Source: Owenia fusiformis
Lineage: Eukaryota; Annelida; Polychaeta; Sabellida; Oweniidae
NCBI GenBank assembly: GCA_903813345.2
Contig: CAIIXF020000002.1
Coordinates: 17,121,467 to 17,185,466 of the forward strand
Length of the DNA stretch: 64,000 nucleotides
Direction of reading: 5' to 3'
This document shows, piece after piece, positions 49,806 to 61,163 of this stretch. Made by a program: the position numbers and the translations under genes. The notes below the pieces were generated by a model. The model searched no databases and was not told the origin of the DNA. It saw only the letters and a program-made list of their open reading frames with translations. Each line of letters opens with the position of its first letter. The first letter of the stretch is position 1.

Positions 49806-52132
49806 TCAAACAGCAAAAGCTCCAAAGTAACACATTGACTTGTCTATTTCGATCGATTTCCCAATGTTAAAACTCTCGTTGGCGTCAACTCCAAGTCTTA
49901 TAGTTGAACCTTTTTTCAAGAAAACAATGCCACCTATATAGTTTGTGTTAATATTCTGGACTATTTTGTAACTTTGCGGATGTCCTGGAACCGAACGTGA
50001 ACACATAACCTTTCGGTCTCTGCACGAGGAAGTAGAGCATCCACATGAACGGTACGAATCTGCGACGTGTAAGCAGTGTCCCATCTCGTAGTTTCGGCCA
50101 TGGAAAAAGATTTGGCCATATATGAAATAATTGCCAGTGTACTTGATGACAATATATGCCTCGTGGTTGCATGCAGAATCGTTGAGTGAGTCGATGATGA
50201 GTTTCATATTGTAACGGGACTGGGCTTCCCAACTGCTATTTATGTTCCCTGAAAATATTCATTATATTTTTGTGAACATTTTTCAAAGTTAAAACAATTA
50301 ATTTTAGTGTGACTTTTAAACTCAGCTCTCTTCGGTTAGAACGCAGCGAAGAGAAAGCGTTCGAAGATGTGTTTTCATCCATAAATTCATATAAGTTCTC
50401 TTAAATTATCATGAATTTAATCGTTATTATGACGCTCCATACACGGCGCATCAGGCTTAAATAATCGATCAGACCGATCATACGTTTAGTTTAATACAGG
50501 AATCAAATAAAATAATATAATTAAATTACCGTGTTTATCAAATGATCTTGGAATCGGATGTGGATTGTTCTCCATCTTTGGAACAACGTGGATTGACGCT
50601 CTCTAAAAATAAACAGAACAAAATAATGAAAATATATGAGATTCCATTTGAGCCAATACAAGACTCCACATGGGCCATTATTGCATGATTCTATATGAGC
50701 CACTACTAGATTCCACATAGGCCAACGCAGGATTCCATACGAGCCAATACAGGATTCCACACGGGCCATTATTGCATGATTCTATATGAGCCACTACTAG
50801 ATTCCACATAGGCCAACGCAGGATTCCATACGAGCCAATACAGGATTCCACACGGGCCATTATTGCATGATTCTATATGAGCCACTACTAGATTCCACAT
50901 AGGCCAACGCAGGATTCCATACGAGCCAATACAGGATTCCACATGGGCCATTATTGCATGATTCTATATGAGCCACTACTAGATTCCACATAGGCCAACG
51001 CAGGATTCCATACGAGCCAATACAGGATTCCACACGGGCCATTATTGCATGATTCTATATGAATCAATGTGGATTCCACATAGGCCAACGCGGATTCCGC
51101 ATGGGCAAATGTGGATTCCCCATGGGTTAGTACCGGATACTACACGAGCCAATTCAGAATTCCCTCTTCAGATCATAGAGAATCATGATGTCATAGCCGG
51201 AAACGAAAGGGAGTCATTTTAAAATGTATTGAAAAGAGAAAGCATGTGCAACATACATTATCAAAACCCAACTCTGGGAATTGAAACTATGTGAAGACAA
51301 TAACACGAAAATTTTCGTTTTCGCTTTAGATATCGGTTCTCATTGCATAAGGAGTATAACATTGAATTTTTGTCACGAACACTAGCATATTATCACAAAT
51401 AAATAACAATATACGATAGATATATAAACTGAGGCGAACGTAAACGCCCATGATTTGACTCATTGCATAAGGAGTATAACAGTGTATTTTTGTCACGAAC
51501 ACTAGCATATTATCACAAATAACAATATACGATAGATATATATATTGGGGCGAAAGTAAACGCCCATGATTTGATGCTTGACAAAAGTATGCATTTTAAT
51601 TATCTATATTAATGAAGACTTTTAACACACCATCAAATATAGACCAAAGCACTCTCAAAGATTAGCAGTGCTTTTATGGCATTAACCTCTTGAATCCCAG
51701 GCTCTAAAATTAGCATGAAACCAGAGAATTTTTCATTTTTTGCCACCTTTTGACATTTTATTACATACCTATACAACTTTAGATGCTCAGCTTAGTAAAA
51801 TTGGACGGCAGAGATCATTTCTACTCGTTTTAAAACAATTTTTGTGTAAATTGGATGAAAATTGTTCAAATGAGAGCAATTTTTGTGAAAAATTTTGTGA
51901 CGGATTTTCTCGTCCCTCTGGGCACCAGTCTTATTTCATTTGTGACGGATATATCCGTCACTCTGGGTATTCAAGAGGTTAAATGAGATATCATAATGAC
52001 TTACTTTTGATCTTTTAGCTTTCGAAGTATTTCGCCTCTTTTTGGTATACTGTTTTCCAACAACACGATAAGCTCTTGTTCCGCCATTGCCTCCCCCAGC
52101 GACTGTTTGCGCGGATGACTGTCCTTGTGTTT
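49806..52132 (-). CDS. TNF superfamily ligand T2
   Basis: Minus-strand exons: stalk 52,132-52,005 (ends TKKRRNTSKAKRSK, donor AAA/GTAAGTC), linker 50,602-50,530 (RASIHVVPKMENNPHP...), and TNF domain 50,248-49,806. Phases join as in T3-T5. The domain shows NYFIYGQIFFHG, EMGHCLH, MCSRSVPGHP, TNYIGGIVFLKKGSTIRLGV and terminal YFGAFAV, the strand pattern of trimeric TNF ligands. The basic stalk contains furin-type sites, implying a cleaved cytokine. The leader is uncertain: the adjoining open frame 52,581-52,156 has a short hydrophobic run (FLNYIMLLLPLEII) but no good in-phase splice to 52,132. Intron 1 is 1.4 kb and full of minisatellites and a MITE. Confidence 0.7.
50639..51165. repeat. 91-bp minisatellite made of four 23-bp sub-repeats
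   Basis: GATTCCACA-GGGCCATTATTG units recur with a 91-bp period through about 51,060, then decay to 51,165. Each 91-bp unit is itself four variants of a sequence of about 23 bp: GATTCCACATGGGCC..., GATTCTATATGAGCC..., GATTCCACATAGGCC..., GATTCCATACGAGCC.... Because 91 is not a multiple of three, open frames across it change phase. It lies in T2 intron 1, exactly where T1 and T2 homology ends. Confidence 0.9.
51341..51574. repeat. Two-copy 120-bp tandem repeat
   Basis: CATTGCATAAGGAGTATAAC begins at 51,341 and again at 51,461. Both copies run through TTTTTGTCACGAACACTAG to AAACGCCCATGATTTGA. The second copy is shorter by a few bases in an AT-rich stretch. It lies in T2 intron 1. Confidence 0.85.
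51682..51982. mobile_element. TTAA-flanked MITE (piggyBac-like)
   Basis: Ends are TTAACCTCTTGAATCCCAG (51,682) and the complement CTGGGTATTCAAGAGGTTAA (ending 51,982), so TTAA flanks inverted CCTCTTGAAT termini. TTAA target duplication is characteristic of piggyBac-family elements. About 300 bp long with no transposase. Internally, TGACGGAT/ATCCGTCA words form small inverted repeats near the right end. Confidence 0.7.
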
Positions 52133-52155
52133 CTTAACCTCTAAACACAATTGAA

Positions 52156-52581
52156 TTACCGTTGTTTTGTAACTGATGTACTTTGATCACTTGCATCTCG
52201 GGTGCCTTTTTCGGCAAAGTATATACTGAGCAATTTATAAGGCCAACTACATGTATTGTCAAAACTAACGTTGAAGACCAACGCGTTAGTGAGGCCTGTT
52301 GTTGCCTCATTGTGAGGATGGTTGTTGCAGAATGTTAAAAAAGATCGTAACTCGAGTATATATTTGTATTTGTGTGAAATAGTTGACTTCTTAGAATAAC
52401 GTCTTTGGGATATTATTTCAAGTGGTAGTAGAAGCATAATGTAGTTTAGAAATGATGATGACGAATGTTCCCTTTTTGTTTCACTCCGATCAAGATATCT
52501 AGATCTGTTAAATCTAGCGATTTCAATTTCCTGGTGAAATTCCTGGAATTTGGCCATTGTTTTTTTTAAATGTTCAAGCAT
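52156..52581 (-). CDS. Possible N-terminal exon of T2 (uncertain)
   Basis: A 141-codon open frame directly upstream of the T2 stalk exon. It has about 40 polar residues, a short hydrophobic segment (FLNYIMLLLPLEII), then basic QRRYSKK, which would suit a type II membrane anchor. It stops at 52,156 just before the stalk exon. The donor CAACG/GTAATTC is phase 2 while the stalk exon needs phase 1, so the join does not work as drawn. It may be spurious or need a different splice. Confidence 0.25.
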   Translation of the reverse strand: MLEHLKKTMAKFQEFHQEIEIARFNRSRYLDRSETKREHSSSSFLNYIMLLLPLEIISQRRYSKKSTISHKYKYILELRSFLTFCNNHPHNEATTGLTNALVFNVSFDNTCSWPYKLLSIYFAEKGTRDASDQSTSVTKQR

Positions 52582-53998
52582 ATAATTGAAATATGTCTAG
52601 AAGTGTAAAAAGGAAGTGTCTATACTGTATGACGAAGAATGTTTTATGAAAATAAATTCTCGTAATTAAGAAAACAATACGTTCAAAAATATGCAGAATC
52701 GTTCAGACTCATATTTTCAATGGTCTAGGCTATACTGGTGAACAAAATATAAAATGATCAATAGCTTTATTTTGTGCATTATAATCAACCCCTTTTTAGC
52801 GCATAATTTGGGTTATTCGCAGGCCTATTAACTAATGCTTTTATAATCCTCTAATCACATCGTGGTCGTCCCCGTATTGGAATCGTATTCACGAAATCGT
52901 CCCTGTATTCTATTCAAAAATATATGTTTCAAGTAGTTTTCAAAAGTTTTCGAAAAACGTTTTTTTAAGAATGAAAACAATTTTAAGGCAGGCATTTTTT
53001 CAATTCAAGCATATTTCATGCTGTTATTGACCGGGGAGTAATAGTATCTATCATGTTATATATATAAGCATGTTCAGCTTTAAAAGCAATATTCTTATTA
53101 CGCCTGGCTTGAACTCCTATCTCTAGCAGCGATGATGACGAGCATGAACGTTTCTATTTTTTCTATTTCATAAACGGTTTAAGTGGAACTCTATTCTCAA
53201 ATCTATTGATCATGAGACACATACATAATACATTTACAAAAAGCTCACCATGTGAGCTAAAAAGGACGTGAAGCGCTTACTCGTTACACAGTTCACCTTA
53301 CAGTTTTACTAACAGTTTCATTACGAATATAGCATTTGAATTAAAAGAAAACAATGATTTATGAGTAGCACTAAACAGTAAACATGATTCGGGAAATTCA
53401 TAAAACATCCTTAAAAGGCCGGGTTGATTAAAATGCAGGCCTGAAATGCCTATTGAATTCGTATTTTTGTATACCTTGGACATGGTCACATATTAGTTTG
53501 ATCATTTCATTTGAAAAAATAAGATTATACAGCATATGATTATTGAATCAAATGATTCATATGCTGCAGATGTTAAAGGTGACGTACATACCTTTGACAT
53601 TGAACCTCTCAAATATGTTTTACACATATTGCGATAATATTATGAAACGAAACCAAATATTTGTTCGAAAACATTCGTACGATTAAACACGTACAATTCA
53701 AGATATTCTGAATTCGACTGAGTAATTTTAATGTTACTAAAGACATCTCTAAAATTTCATATTCAAACATGTGAGCAAAATTCTAGAATATCATATATTA
53801 ATATGATGCTCTAATATATAACCAACAAGCAGAATCGTTACGGTCAGCCAAATATACCAATCCATAATATTACCGTAATTATCATTGTATTTTCAAATCA
53901 GAGAGAGGCTACGAGATGAAGGTGCTCATTTATTCTTTTATATACTTTTTTATTTTTTCCGTGTAAATATTACTCAGACAGGAATGTTTATGTGATTT
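52582..53998. other. Intergenic between T2 and T3, no gene recognised
   Basis: AT-rich sequence. A 10-bp-stem hairpin (CAGCATATGA ... TCATATGCTG, about 53,530-53,567) is visible. The last 250 bp (from about 53,745) are the source-like homologue of 43,937-44,170 next to T1. No exon-like open frame with splice sites was identified. Confidence 0.5.
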
Positions 53999-55245
53999 TC
54001 AAGCCACTGCAAATGCACCGAAGTAACATAAGGAATTGTCGATTTTTACAGAATGTTTCAAGTCTTTATGATGATCCGCAAATACGCCAAGTCTAATAGT
54101 GGAACCTCTCTTTAGTCTGACAATACCTCCTATATAGTTTGTATTGTAATTCTCCACACGTTTGGCATCCTCGGGATGTCCCGGTGCAGATCTTGAGCAC
54201 ATTACACGCCTCTCCCTACATAATTGGCTATCACAGGGTCGCTTATATGTGTCAGCCACATACAGACAGTGTCCCATCTCAATATTCTGAGCGTGGAAGA
54301 ATACCTGACCGTAAATGAAATAGTTCCCGGTGTGTTTGACAGCGATGTATGCCTCGGTGAAGCCACGTGATCCCTTGTGTGGCGAATCTATGTACAGTTT
54401 CATATTATGTCTCGATTGAGCAGTCCAGTTACATTGTATATTTCCTAAAACATGTCAATATTAATGGTTAAGTTTGAACTATTAATTTCTGAATATCAAT
54501 AGAATACTATTCTTTAATAACAAACTAGCAATAATAATTAAATATGTCAGTCATTAAGTTAATAAACGATATCGACTTGCGCACTCATACCTTTCAAATC
54601 AAATGTGCCAGAGAGAGCAAATGGGCTCGTCATTACAGGAACTACGTGGATGTGAGCCTTCTGAAAAGAAACCAAATCATTATTTATCTAATTCTAATGA
54701 TATTAACATATTTCAAAGATTCAGTTGAATTATGCCTATATTACAGTGTCTGTTGACAAAAACGGGACACCACACTAATATATTTGGTAAAATCTGGGAG
54801 TATCAGGAAAGCAAACCCCAAAGAGTTTATCAATATATTCTAAAACAGTGGTTAAATACAAATCTTAAGTCACAATGACTTGAGATGTACACTTCTCCGA
54901 TACAAAATAATTCCAGTTTTCATGATACGTATGCTATTATTTTGTACTTACACGTACTTTCGTTTTCTTTCCTCTGCGCGTTGCACGGCGAACCCTGGGT
55001 CTCTTTGTTCTTTCTTTAAAAATGTGGCCATCGTAATGAGGATAGTGTCGTTTGATGCCATCAGACTTGGTGTTCTGACTTTGTATTTGTAATATCGAAT
55101 TCAGGGAATCCCCGTTATTTCTCTTGGTTATTGTAAGCGGAGCCTTATCTTTAACATCTGGTTGAATTAAATGGTTCTGAACCTGATCCATGTACGATGC
55201 TGCAACGGACATAAGGATGATCAAATTCGCTCCAGAAATCTCCAT
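53999..55245 (-). CDS. TNF superfamily ligand T3
   Basis: Three exons on the minus strand (55,245-54,952, 54,660-54,591, 54,444-53,999) join in phases 0 and 1 to give 269 residues. The start MEISGANLIILMSVAASYMD reads as a signal peptide, although a short signal anchor is possible. A basic stalk (KERTKRPRVRRATRRGKK) with furin-type sites precedes KAHIHVVPVMTSPF and the TNF domain (NYFIYGQVFFHA, GHCLYVADTYKRPC, MCSRSAPGHPEDAKR, YIGGIVRLKRGSTIRLGV, ending CYFGAFAVA). Extra cysteines (C-D-S-Q-L-C) in the loop after GHCLY are family-specific. It is expected to form a secreted trimer binding TNF receptors. It is head-to-head with the receptor gene 2.2 kb away. Confidence 0.85.
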
Positions 55246-57465
55246 GATCGAGGGCAGACAATGTCAACAGTAATTTTAGTATTCTGCATATAGTCATCAA
55301 CCAATACCACTGAGCATCGTAACGAGAATAACGAGTATTTTTCTAATTTAAAGTTACATGTTGATTCAATCTACGTCCCACTCACAAAATTATTACATTT
55401 GCAGTGACTGTTAATTCCGAGAAATTTTGTATTATGTTACTTAATGTCTAGATGTACATAGCATGCCATAAATTCGTATAAGAACATCTACGAAATACTG
55501 ACATCACGAATGGATCACTAGGTTCGAAGAAGTAAATTTTGACAAAGTACAAAAGGTCATGATCACTTCAACAGTCCCTAGATCGAGGTAAGTTTTATCT
55601 AGAATCAATGTCAAGTATGTTTTGAATCACATATCTGCGCAGTTCGATCGATTTTATTCCTTGTTAATGTCTAAAAGAGAAATATCTAATAACACAAAAC
55701 CTAATGACTGGTGCACCCAATCAAAGGGTATGGTACGGCTCCAGAGAGATATCAGATCATTCAAAGTTTACAAAGATTATGTTTAGTTTCTACACATAAA
55801 AAACAAAACATCTCACCAATTAATTAAATATGGATGTTAATTATATCTGGAATTTAAAGGATGAAATAATCATATTTCAGCTTGGCAACATGGTTTTTTG
55901 AATTCAGCATAAAAAGTTCTTTAAAAACTCTTGTCAGAACCACATTTTCTCGAGATTAAAACGCGCCTTCTCTATAACATGGCATTTCCCTAAAAACACC
56001 TTAAGCAATTATTATTACTATTACAGCAAAATGTTGAAATACAAGTATGAGGGTAGATCAACCTTTTGTGTTTTGCTAGACGTGATCAAAGTCAAGCTCA
56101 AGTGATCATTTTAAAAACATAGATTTATGGAAATGAACCTGTTCTTCACACAATTGATAGCTCTGTTATTATACAAATATTTAATTCTATTGAGGTGAAT
56201 ACCTGTGCATCTTTCACAAGTGATATTCCACGAAGCCCGAAGTGTTAGTGGAATATCATCTTTTGAAAGTGTCACGGGTATTCACCGAAAATAGAATTAA
56301 ATATTTGTTTTATTATATCACTGTCATAACATCTTCTATAATTGAATAAGTCATATGTTAACGTTGAAATACATTTATATTTCTTCTAACAATATAACAA
56401 TAGATATCAACTACCAAATTGTATAGTCAATAAATATCAACTCCCAAATTGTAGTATTTTAGTTTAGGGTTTCATGTTAACATTATAATTAATTGTAACA
56501 TTGCAATGGGTCAGTGAAAATGGAACAATTGTGTTCATACTCATAGTATTGGACATGTGGGAAACAAGGTTGGGAATGTTTTTCCAATGTCCACCCATGA
56601 CCGTTGAATATCATTTGATATTCACCGGAAGTCACGTGACTTCCGTTGAATATCGCTAGTTATTAAATCAGTATTATTCTTATTCAATGTAAGTAATATA
56701 GTAAAAGAATATAGTTACAAACTGAGGCCCAGGAATACGTTAAAAATGTTTAAAAAGTTCCCTAGTGTACTGAGTTGGTAATGCGTGGTGTATATGTTGA
56801 AAACTCCACCAAAAATAAGTAAAGGGTAATACTACTTTCATGATTACTCTTTGCTGCAATGCTTTATTGACTCAATTCAGAGAATCCCCTAATGTGCATA
56901 AATCATGTCATCATTTCAAAAGGGGTATAAAAAGTTTGTAGAGATAAATATATCGGGAGATAAGACATTTTGACAAAACTTTGCATGTGATGGGAAGTGA
57001 CATTGGTAGCCGAGGAAATTTTATTCTATAGTTAATAGAATGAACAGGTGTGCCATAATTCAATTTTATCAACTCAGACATGCTTTATCAATCTTTTTGG
57101 CCCTCTTGCTTATATTAGTATGACATATTTTATGCATATCTTTTTGCCGGTCATTTCGAAGAAGTAAGATCTAGATCTTGTTTCGCTGCTTGCTGTATCC
57201 TTTGAGTAACGATGGGAATTCCCCATTTCTTCTTTCCTGGAAGTTTCTGACATCGATGTGAAGATTCGTGGACAAAGACGAACTGTTGCCGTATGTAGTT
57301 AACATGATGAGAAAAGATACAACAATTTATTGTTGGTCCACGCATGTGCAATTGTTGATGATACTTTTGTTTTTGGTGAGTTATATAATGATTCTATGAT
57401 GTAGTATTTCCAATGTGCAAGTGTAATGATTTAAATATAGTCCAGCTTGCTTACTTTCTCAGGGA
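55246..57465. other. Intergenic, shared 5' region of T3 and receptor gene
   Basis: 2.2 kb between divergent genes. It contains the hairpin element at 56,173-56,308 and a 20-bp perfect palindrome CGGAAGTCACGTGACTTCCG at 56,626-56,645 with a central E-box CACGTG. The rest is AT-rich without recognisable exons. Confidence 0.5.
56173..56308. repeat. Hairpin element with 60-bp arms
   Basis: The left arm (56,173-56,231) and right arm (56,248-56,308) are near-complementary, sharing ACAAATATTTAATTCTAT, GGTGAATACC(T/C)GTG and GATATTCCAC. They flank a 16-bp loop (GAAGCCCGAAGTGTTA). A related GATATTCACCGGAAGTCACG segment recurs at 56,617, suggesting that both belong to one larger decayed foldback element. 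Confidence 0.7.
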
Positions 57466-58644
57466 TTGAATAATTCTCATAAAATTGAAATTCTATTGAT
57501 GGCGATTGTGTATTTCAAAACAAACACATTCTTAGAATTTTGTTCTTTCCATGATCAGGTTACCGTTGACTGCAGTAAACCAAATGTTGTCAAGAGAAAA
57601 TGCTCGCTGTTTAATGAATTTAAAGCGATCATGGTCGATGGATCGACACAATGTACACCATGTAGTTCCAGTTGTAAAAAGGGCGAATGTGTATTAACAT
57701 ATTGCAATGGCAACACTGATACAATTTGTCGGAGAGTTGAATTGAACGAATTTATTGAAGGGGCGGTGTGTTACCCATGCACATATTGTGGAAGCAGGCG
57801 TGAAGTTTTACGACATTGTTCAACTCATTCAGATACAAAATGCGGTGGATGTATAACAGGTATGTACGTATCGAACGTAAAAATATCTGGTTAAAGTGTG
57901 TCTGAACTTTAGAGATTTAACTGCGCTTCAAATTTAGATCACTAAGATTCAAACTTCAACGTTCTTCATCTTGCATGCGCCTATCTACTCTGTGGTATAT
58001 GCATTTTTAGGTTTTAAATGGGATCGTATGCTCGAAGAATGTCTTCTCGATCCTCAACTAAAGTCTGTCCAACACGATCTCCAATCAGATCAAACATTTC
58101 GATCCATCCTAAACAATGCCGCTGTGACGTTTCGATCTTCATCCCAGAGCAATATTACAATTGGTCCAATGAGTTCTTCAGGTGGGTCTACTTTTATAAC
58201 ATTGCCTGAATATTTAATCCGTCACTTGCATTGCCCGGAACATTTAGTCAGATATTCACCCAGGTTTCCACGTGTTTGACTGATTTGTTTTGTCAAGTTT
58301 TTTGTTTTCTCAACTCATGTTAATTGTCTCCATCATAAGACAGAAATAAAAATAGACTATAACAATATTACCTTTTTACATTCTATTCTTGTACCCTAAA
58401 TAAAGTCAACACAAGTATTATGATTATTCCAATGATCCCAACACAATTTACGATGATGCAAAACATTATATTTCCAGCTAAACATAAAGGATTCATTACG
58501 TGTCTCACAATTGCCCTCACCTTGGTATTAGGATGTGTTGTTGGTGTTATTCTTCTGGTCATAATGATAAAGAGAAATGAAAGATCCAACATAGTAATCA
58601 AGGGAAAACAGGAAAGAAATGCATATATGAAAATTCCTATTTAA
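57466..58644 (+). CDS. TNF-receptor-type membrane protein without death domain
   Basis: Three exons (57,466-57,859, 58,011-58,181, 58,478-58,644) join in phase 1 throughout, giving 243 residues. Two cysteine-rich domains follow the TNFR pattern: CTPCSSSCKKGEC with GNTDTIC, then CYPCTYC, CSTHSDTKCGGC and, across the exon 1-2 splice, CITGFKWDRMLEEC. Exon 3 gives a single membrane span (TIALTLVLGCVVGVILLVIM). A cytoplasmic tail of about 24 residues (KRNERSN ... AYMKIPI) is far too short for a death domain, so decoy or co-receptor action is possible. The start is uncertain: the leader around ILLMAIVYF is a weak signal, and an acceptor-like CTTTCCATGATCAG at 57,545-57,558 may mean a separate first exon. 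AATAAA at 58,812. It lies between ligands T3 and T4. Confidence 0.75.
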
Positions 58645-59193
58645 AATGATCGGGACATTAAACTTCGCATGTAAACAGTCGATGTCACATCACCTTTACC
58701 AATTACTAGATGGGGATGGAATATTAGAAAATTCTGACTGAAAATGGTGATATGTATTGTATAACTTTGGACTTTAGCGTGTTCATTCAAAATCTCATCT
58801 ACTATTTCGAAAATAAAACTGATTAATTTCCTTCAGTTACCGATTACCATATGTTTTAATTTTTCATTTAATTCATGTATGTTTACCTTAAAGCTAAGGA
58901 TGTAAATCGAACTCAACGTTTTGGCGTTAAACTGGTTCAAATACGGAGGTAATTTCGGAGGTAATTGTGGTTTCATAACTAATGAAGAGTAGTGTACTTT
59001 CATTTCGATTACAAACTGTTATATCTTAAAACAAATTGGAAAAGTTCAAAAAGATCATTTGATTCTTGACATATATTTTTAGACAAAATAGTATTTTCAT
59101 TCTTTGTTCAATATTGACATCGCCAGAACCATGTAGACTGCGTGTCACCTGCTCCAATGAAACTCTGCGCAGTAAAAAGCATGTTTAAGAGAT

Positions 59194-59490
59194 TTTCTCA
59201 AGGAAGATTGGCTCCCAGGATCGAAACTCTATATTTTCAAACAATGAAAACGTCGAAGTGTCGTTATTTTCTGAAATTATAACCGACTACAAATTCAAAA
59301 TAAACAGTCCAAAAGATTGGAACCAATATCATCATATTTGTGATTTTTGGAAGACCAAAATTCACGATTTAAATGTCGAAGTGAACAAAATGGCGGCTGT
59401 TTGACTTTTGTAATCACAACATGCCCGTATAAGGCAAAAATATCGATTTTGCGCTTTGGGAGTCAATCCTCCTTGTATGAGGTTTTCTCA
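59194..59490. mobile_element. MITE-like inverted repeat, copy 1
   Basis: The left arm, TTTTCTCAAGGAAGATTGGC with CTCCCAGGATCGAAA (59,194-59,240), faces the right arm (about 59,440-59,490, GGGAGTCAATCCTCCTTG), with about 200 bp between. A second copy of the same end sequence pair is at 61,553-61,762, on the other side of T4. Confidence 0.6.
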
Positions 59491-59710
59491 TAAACTATGT
59501 GTCATATTAGATGACTTCTCCACTCATGACCTTGTTTGAATTTCGAAGAAGTTGTTTATACCATAGGTTCAAGGTCAAGAACAATTTTCTATTGAGTGTA
59601 CTTCACGTACACAAACCCAAGATTTAAAAACGAGTTAAAAATACACATTTGAAAACGAGGGTTGTCACCAATACAAAACAACTGAGAAATGTTCTAAGGT
59701 TATGGCGATC

Positions 59711-59717
59711 TATATAA
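59711..59717 (+). promoter_or_regulatory. TATA box of T4
   Basis: TATATAA lies 131 bp upstream of the T4 start codon. Nearer the start, GTTCAAAG followed by TATCTAAAATT is shared with the T5 upstream region (about 62,808-62,829), so the two genes retain a common promoter-proximal segment. A short upstream start codon at 59,822 opens an 11-codon frame that overlaps the true start out of frame. Confidence 0.4.
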
Positions 59718-59841
59718 CAAAGCATCTGTCCGGTTTTATTGATCTAAAATAAAAGTGTGGAGAGCGATTACAGTTCAAAGTGGATATCTAAAATTGCCCT
59801 ATTTCTAATTCAGCAGCTAACATGGACCTCGTAGAACAACC

Positions 59842-61163
59842 ATGTTTTTCAAACTAACATGTTTCGTTTTCATTGCCGTATTGGCATTCACGGATTCACG
59901 CAAGGATGTCTCTCAACGTCAACTGCATTCAAGTCAAAGTAATTTACTGATACGTTTGACAGATCACATCAATCAACAAAACAAAGGGGACTCCAGTAGT
60001 TTGACTGACTCTAAAGACAATGTTTCAAAAGATAGGCCCTACGACTTATCAATATCAAAGTCAGAAAAACAACATCAATACATGATCGATCACCTACCAC
60101 TTTCCATTGGGTATAGAGGAGACCTGAAAGGTCGAAGGATTAAAAGAAGTTCACAAAAAAGACCGAGGAAGTCTCGCAAATACAAAGTAAGTTCGGCTCT
60201 CGTTATCATCTCCTTTACTAGGCTAGGTGCCCTCAGGGTCACGCAATGTTTTATTTGCTTTGATATTGAAGCAAACCTTCAAAGAGGGCATGGGGAATAT
60301 ATGGATGGTTCTGGATGGAATTAAACTTACTGAAGACATTTGGTTTCACTTCAACTCTGCAATGTCAAAGTTTCTATTTTCAGAGAGCCTTCATTCACGT
60401 TTCTCCAAAGAACGACAATCCCCATGTTTCTGATGTTCCTGTTGAATTTGATCCAAAGGGTACTGAATTTATTTCTAATATAATACTAGTACTTGATATC
60501 AGCCCATGTTATAATTACTAAACGTTTCCTTCTCAGTCTGCTCATTTCTTTCTTAACATCATGAAATGGAGATCACACACTACAAAACAGACAGATTGCA
60601 ATGCTTGTCTAATTACTTGAGCGAAGTCCAAACTGTAGAGATAGTCTCGCCCTTTAATTTTCTATATCCCACGACCACATCCAATAATTTTACACATATG
60701 TATATAATGTACTACTTGTAACATTCACATAGCATCATCCTTTCCAGGAAATATCCGATGTATGTGGCAGGACGAGTCAAGACTGAAAATGAATCTGTTT
60801 CTGGATTCACCCCGTGGCTACAACGAAGCATACATAGGCATCAAATACCCGGGGTACTATTTTGTATATGGACAAATATTCTTCCATGGTCAGAACGTTG
60901 AGATGGGACATTGCCTGTACACATCGGACACATACCCATGTAAACCCCCGAAGTGTACTGAAACTTCCCTTTTATGTTCCCGTTCTGCTCCGGGCCACCC
61001 AGAAAACTCTAAAGACATTGAGAATTTGAACACGAACTATATTGGTGGTATTTTTTACTTGAAACGAGGGTCCACTATACGATTAGGAGTCATTACAAAG
61101 GGCCATGGATCAAAAGTTATTATTGATAAAGCAATGTCTTATTTTGGAGCATTTTCTATCTAG
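59842..61163 (+). CDS. TNF superfamily ligand T4
   Basis: Exons 59,842-60,186, 60,384-60,459 and 60,748-61,163 join (phases 0 and 1) to 278 residues. MFFKLTCFVFIAVLAFTDS is a clear signal peptide. The propeptide ends in a strongly basic segment, GRRIKRSSQKRPRKSRKYK, with a furin-type RIKR site. RAFIHVSPKND begins the linker exon. The TNF domain has GYYFVYGQIFFHG, EMGHCLY, the DTYPCKPPKC loop, LLCSRSAPGHPENSK, TNYIGGIFYLKRGSTIRLGV and the end SYFGAFSI. A soluble trimeric cytokine is expected. T5 is its tandem paralogue. Orthology to a named vertebrate TNFSF member is not evident. Confidence 0.9.

Larger units (their letters stand above)
58645..59841. other. Intergenic between receptor gene and T4
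   Basis: Holds a poly(A) signal for the receptor gene (AATAAA, 58,812), an inverted-repeat element (59,194-59,490) and the T4 promoter region with TATATAA at 59,711. No further exon recognised. Confidence 0.5.

Noticed and set aside
50521-51042. 60-residue frames with VESCIGSYGILRWPMWNL
   Set aside because: Product of the 91-bp minisatellite in an intron; repeats shift frame each period.
58018-58209. Alternative frame of receptor exon 2 with cysteines (CRCDV)
   Set aside because: Requires a different phase; the phase-1 frame joins exons 1 and 3 and completes the CITGFKWDRMLEEC cysteine-rich motif.
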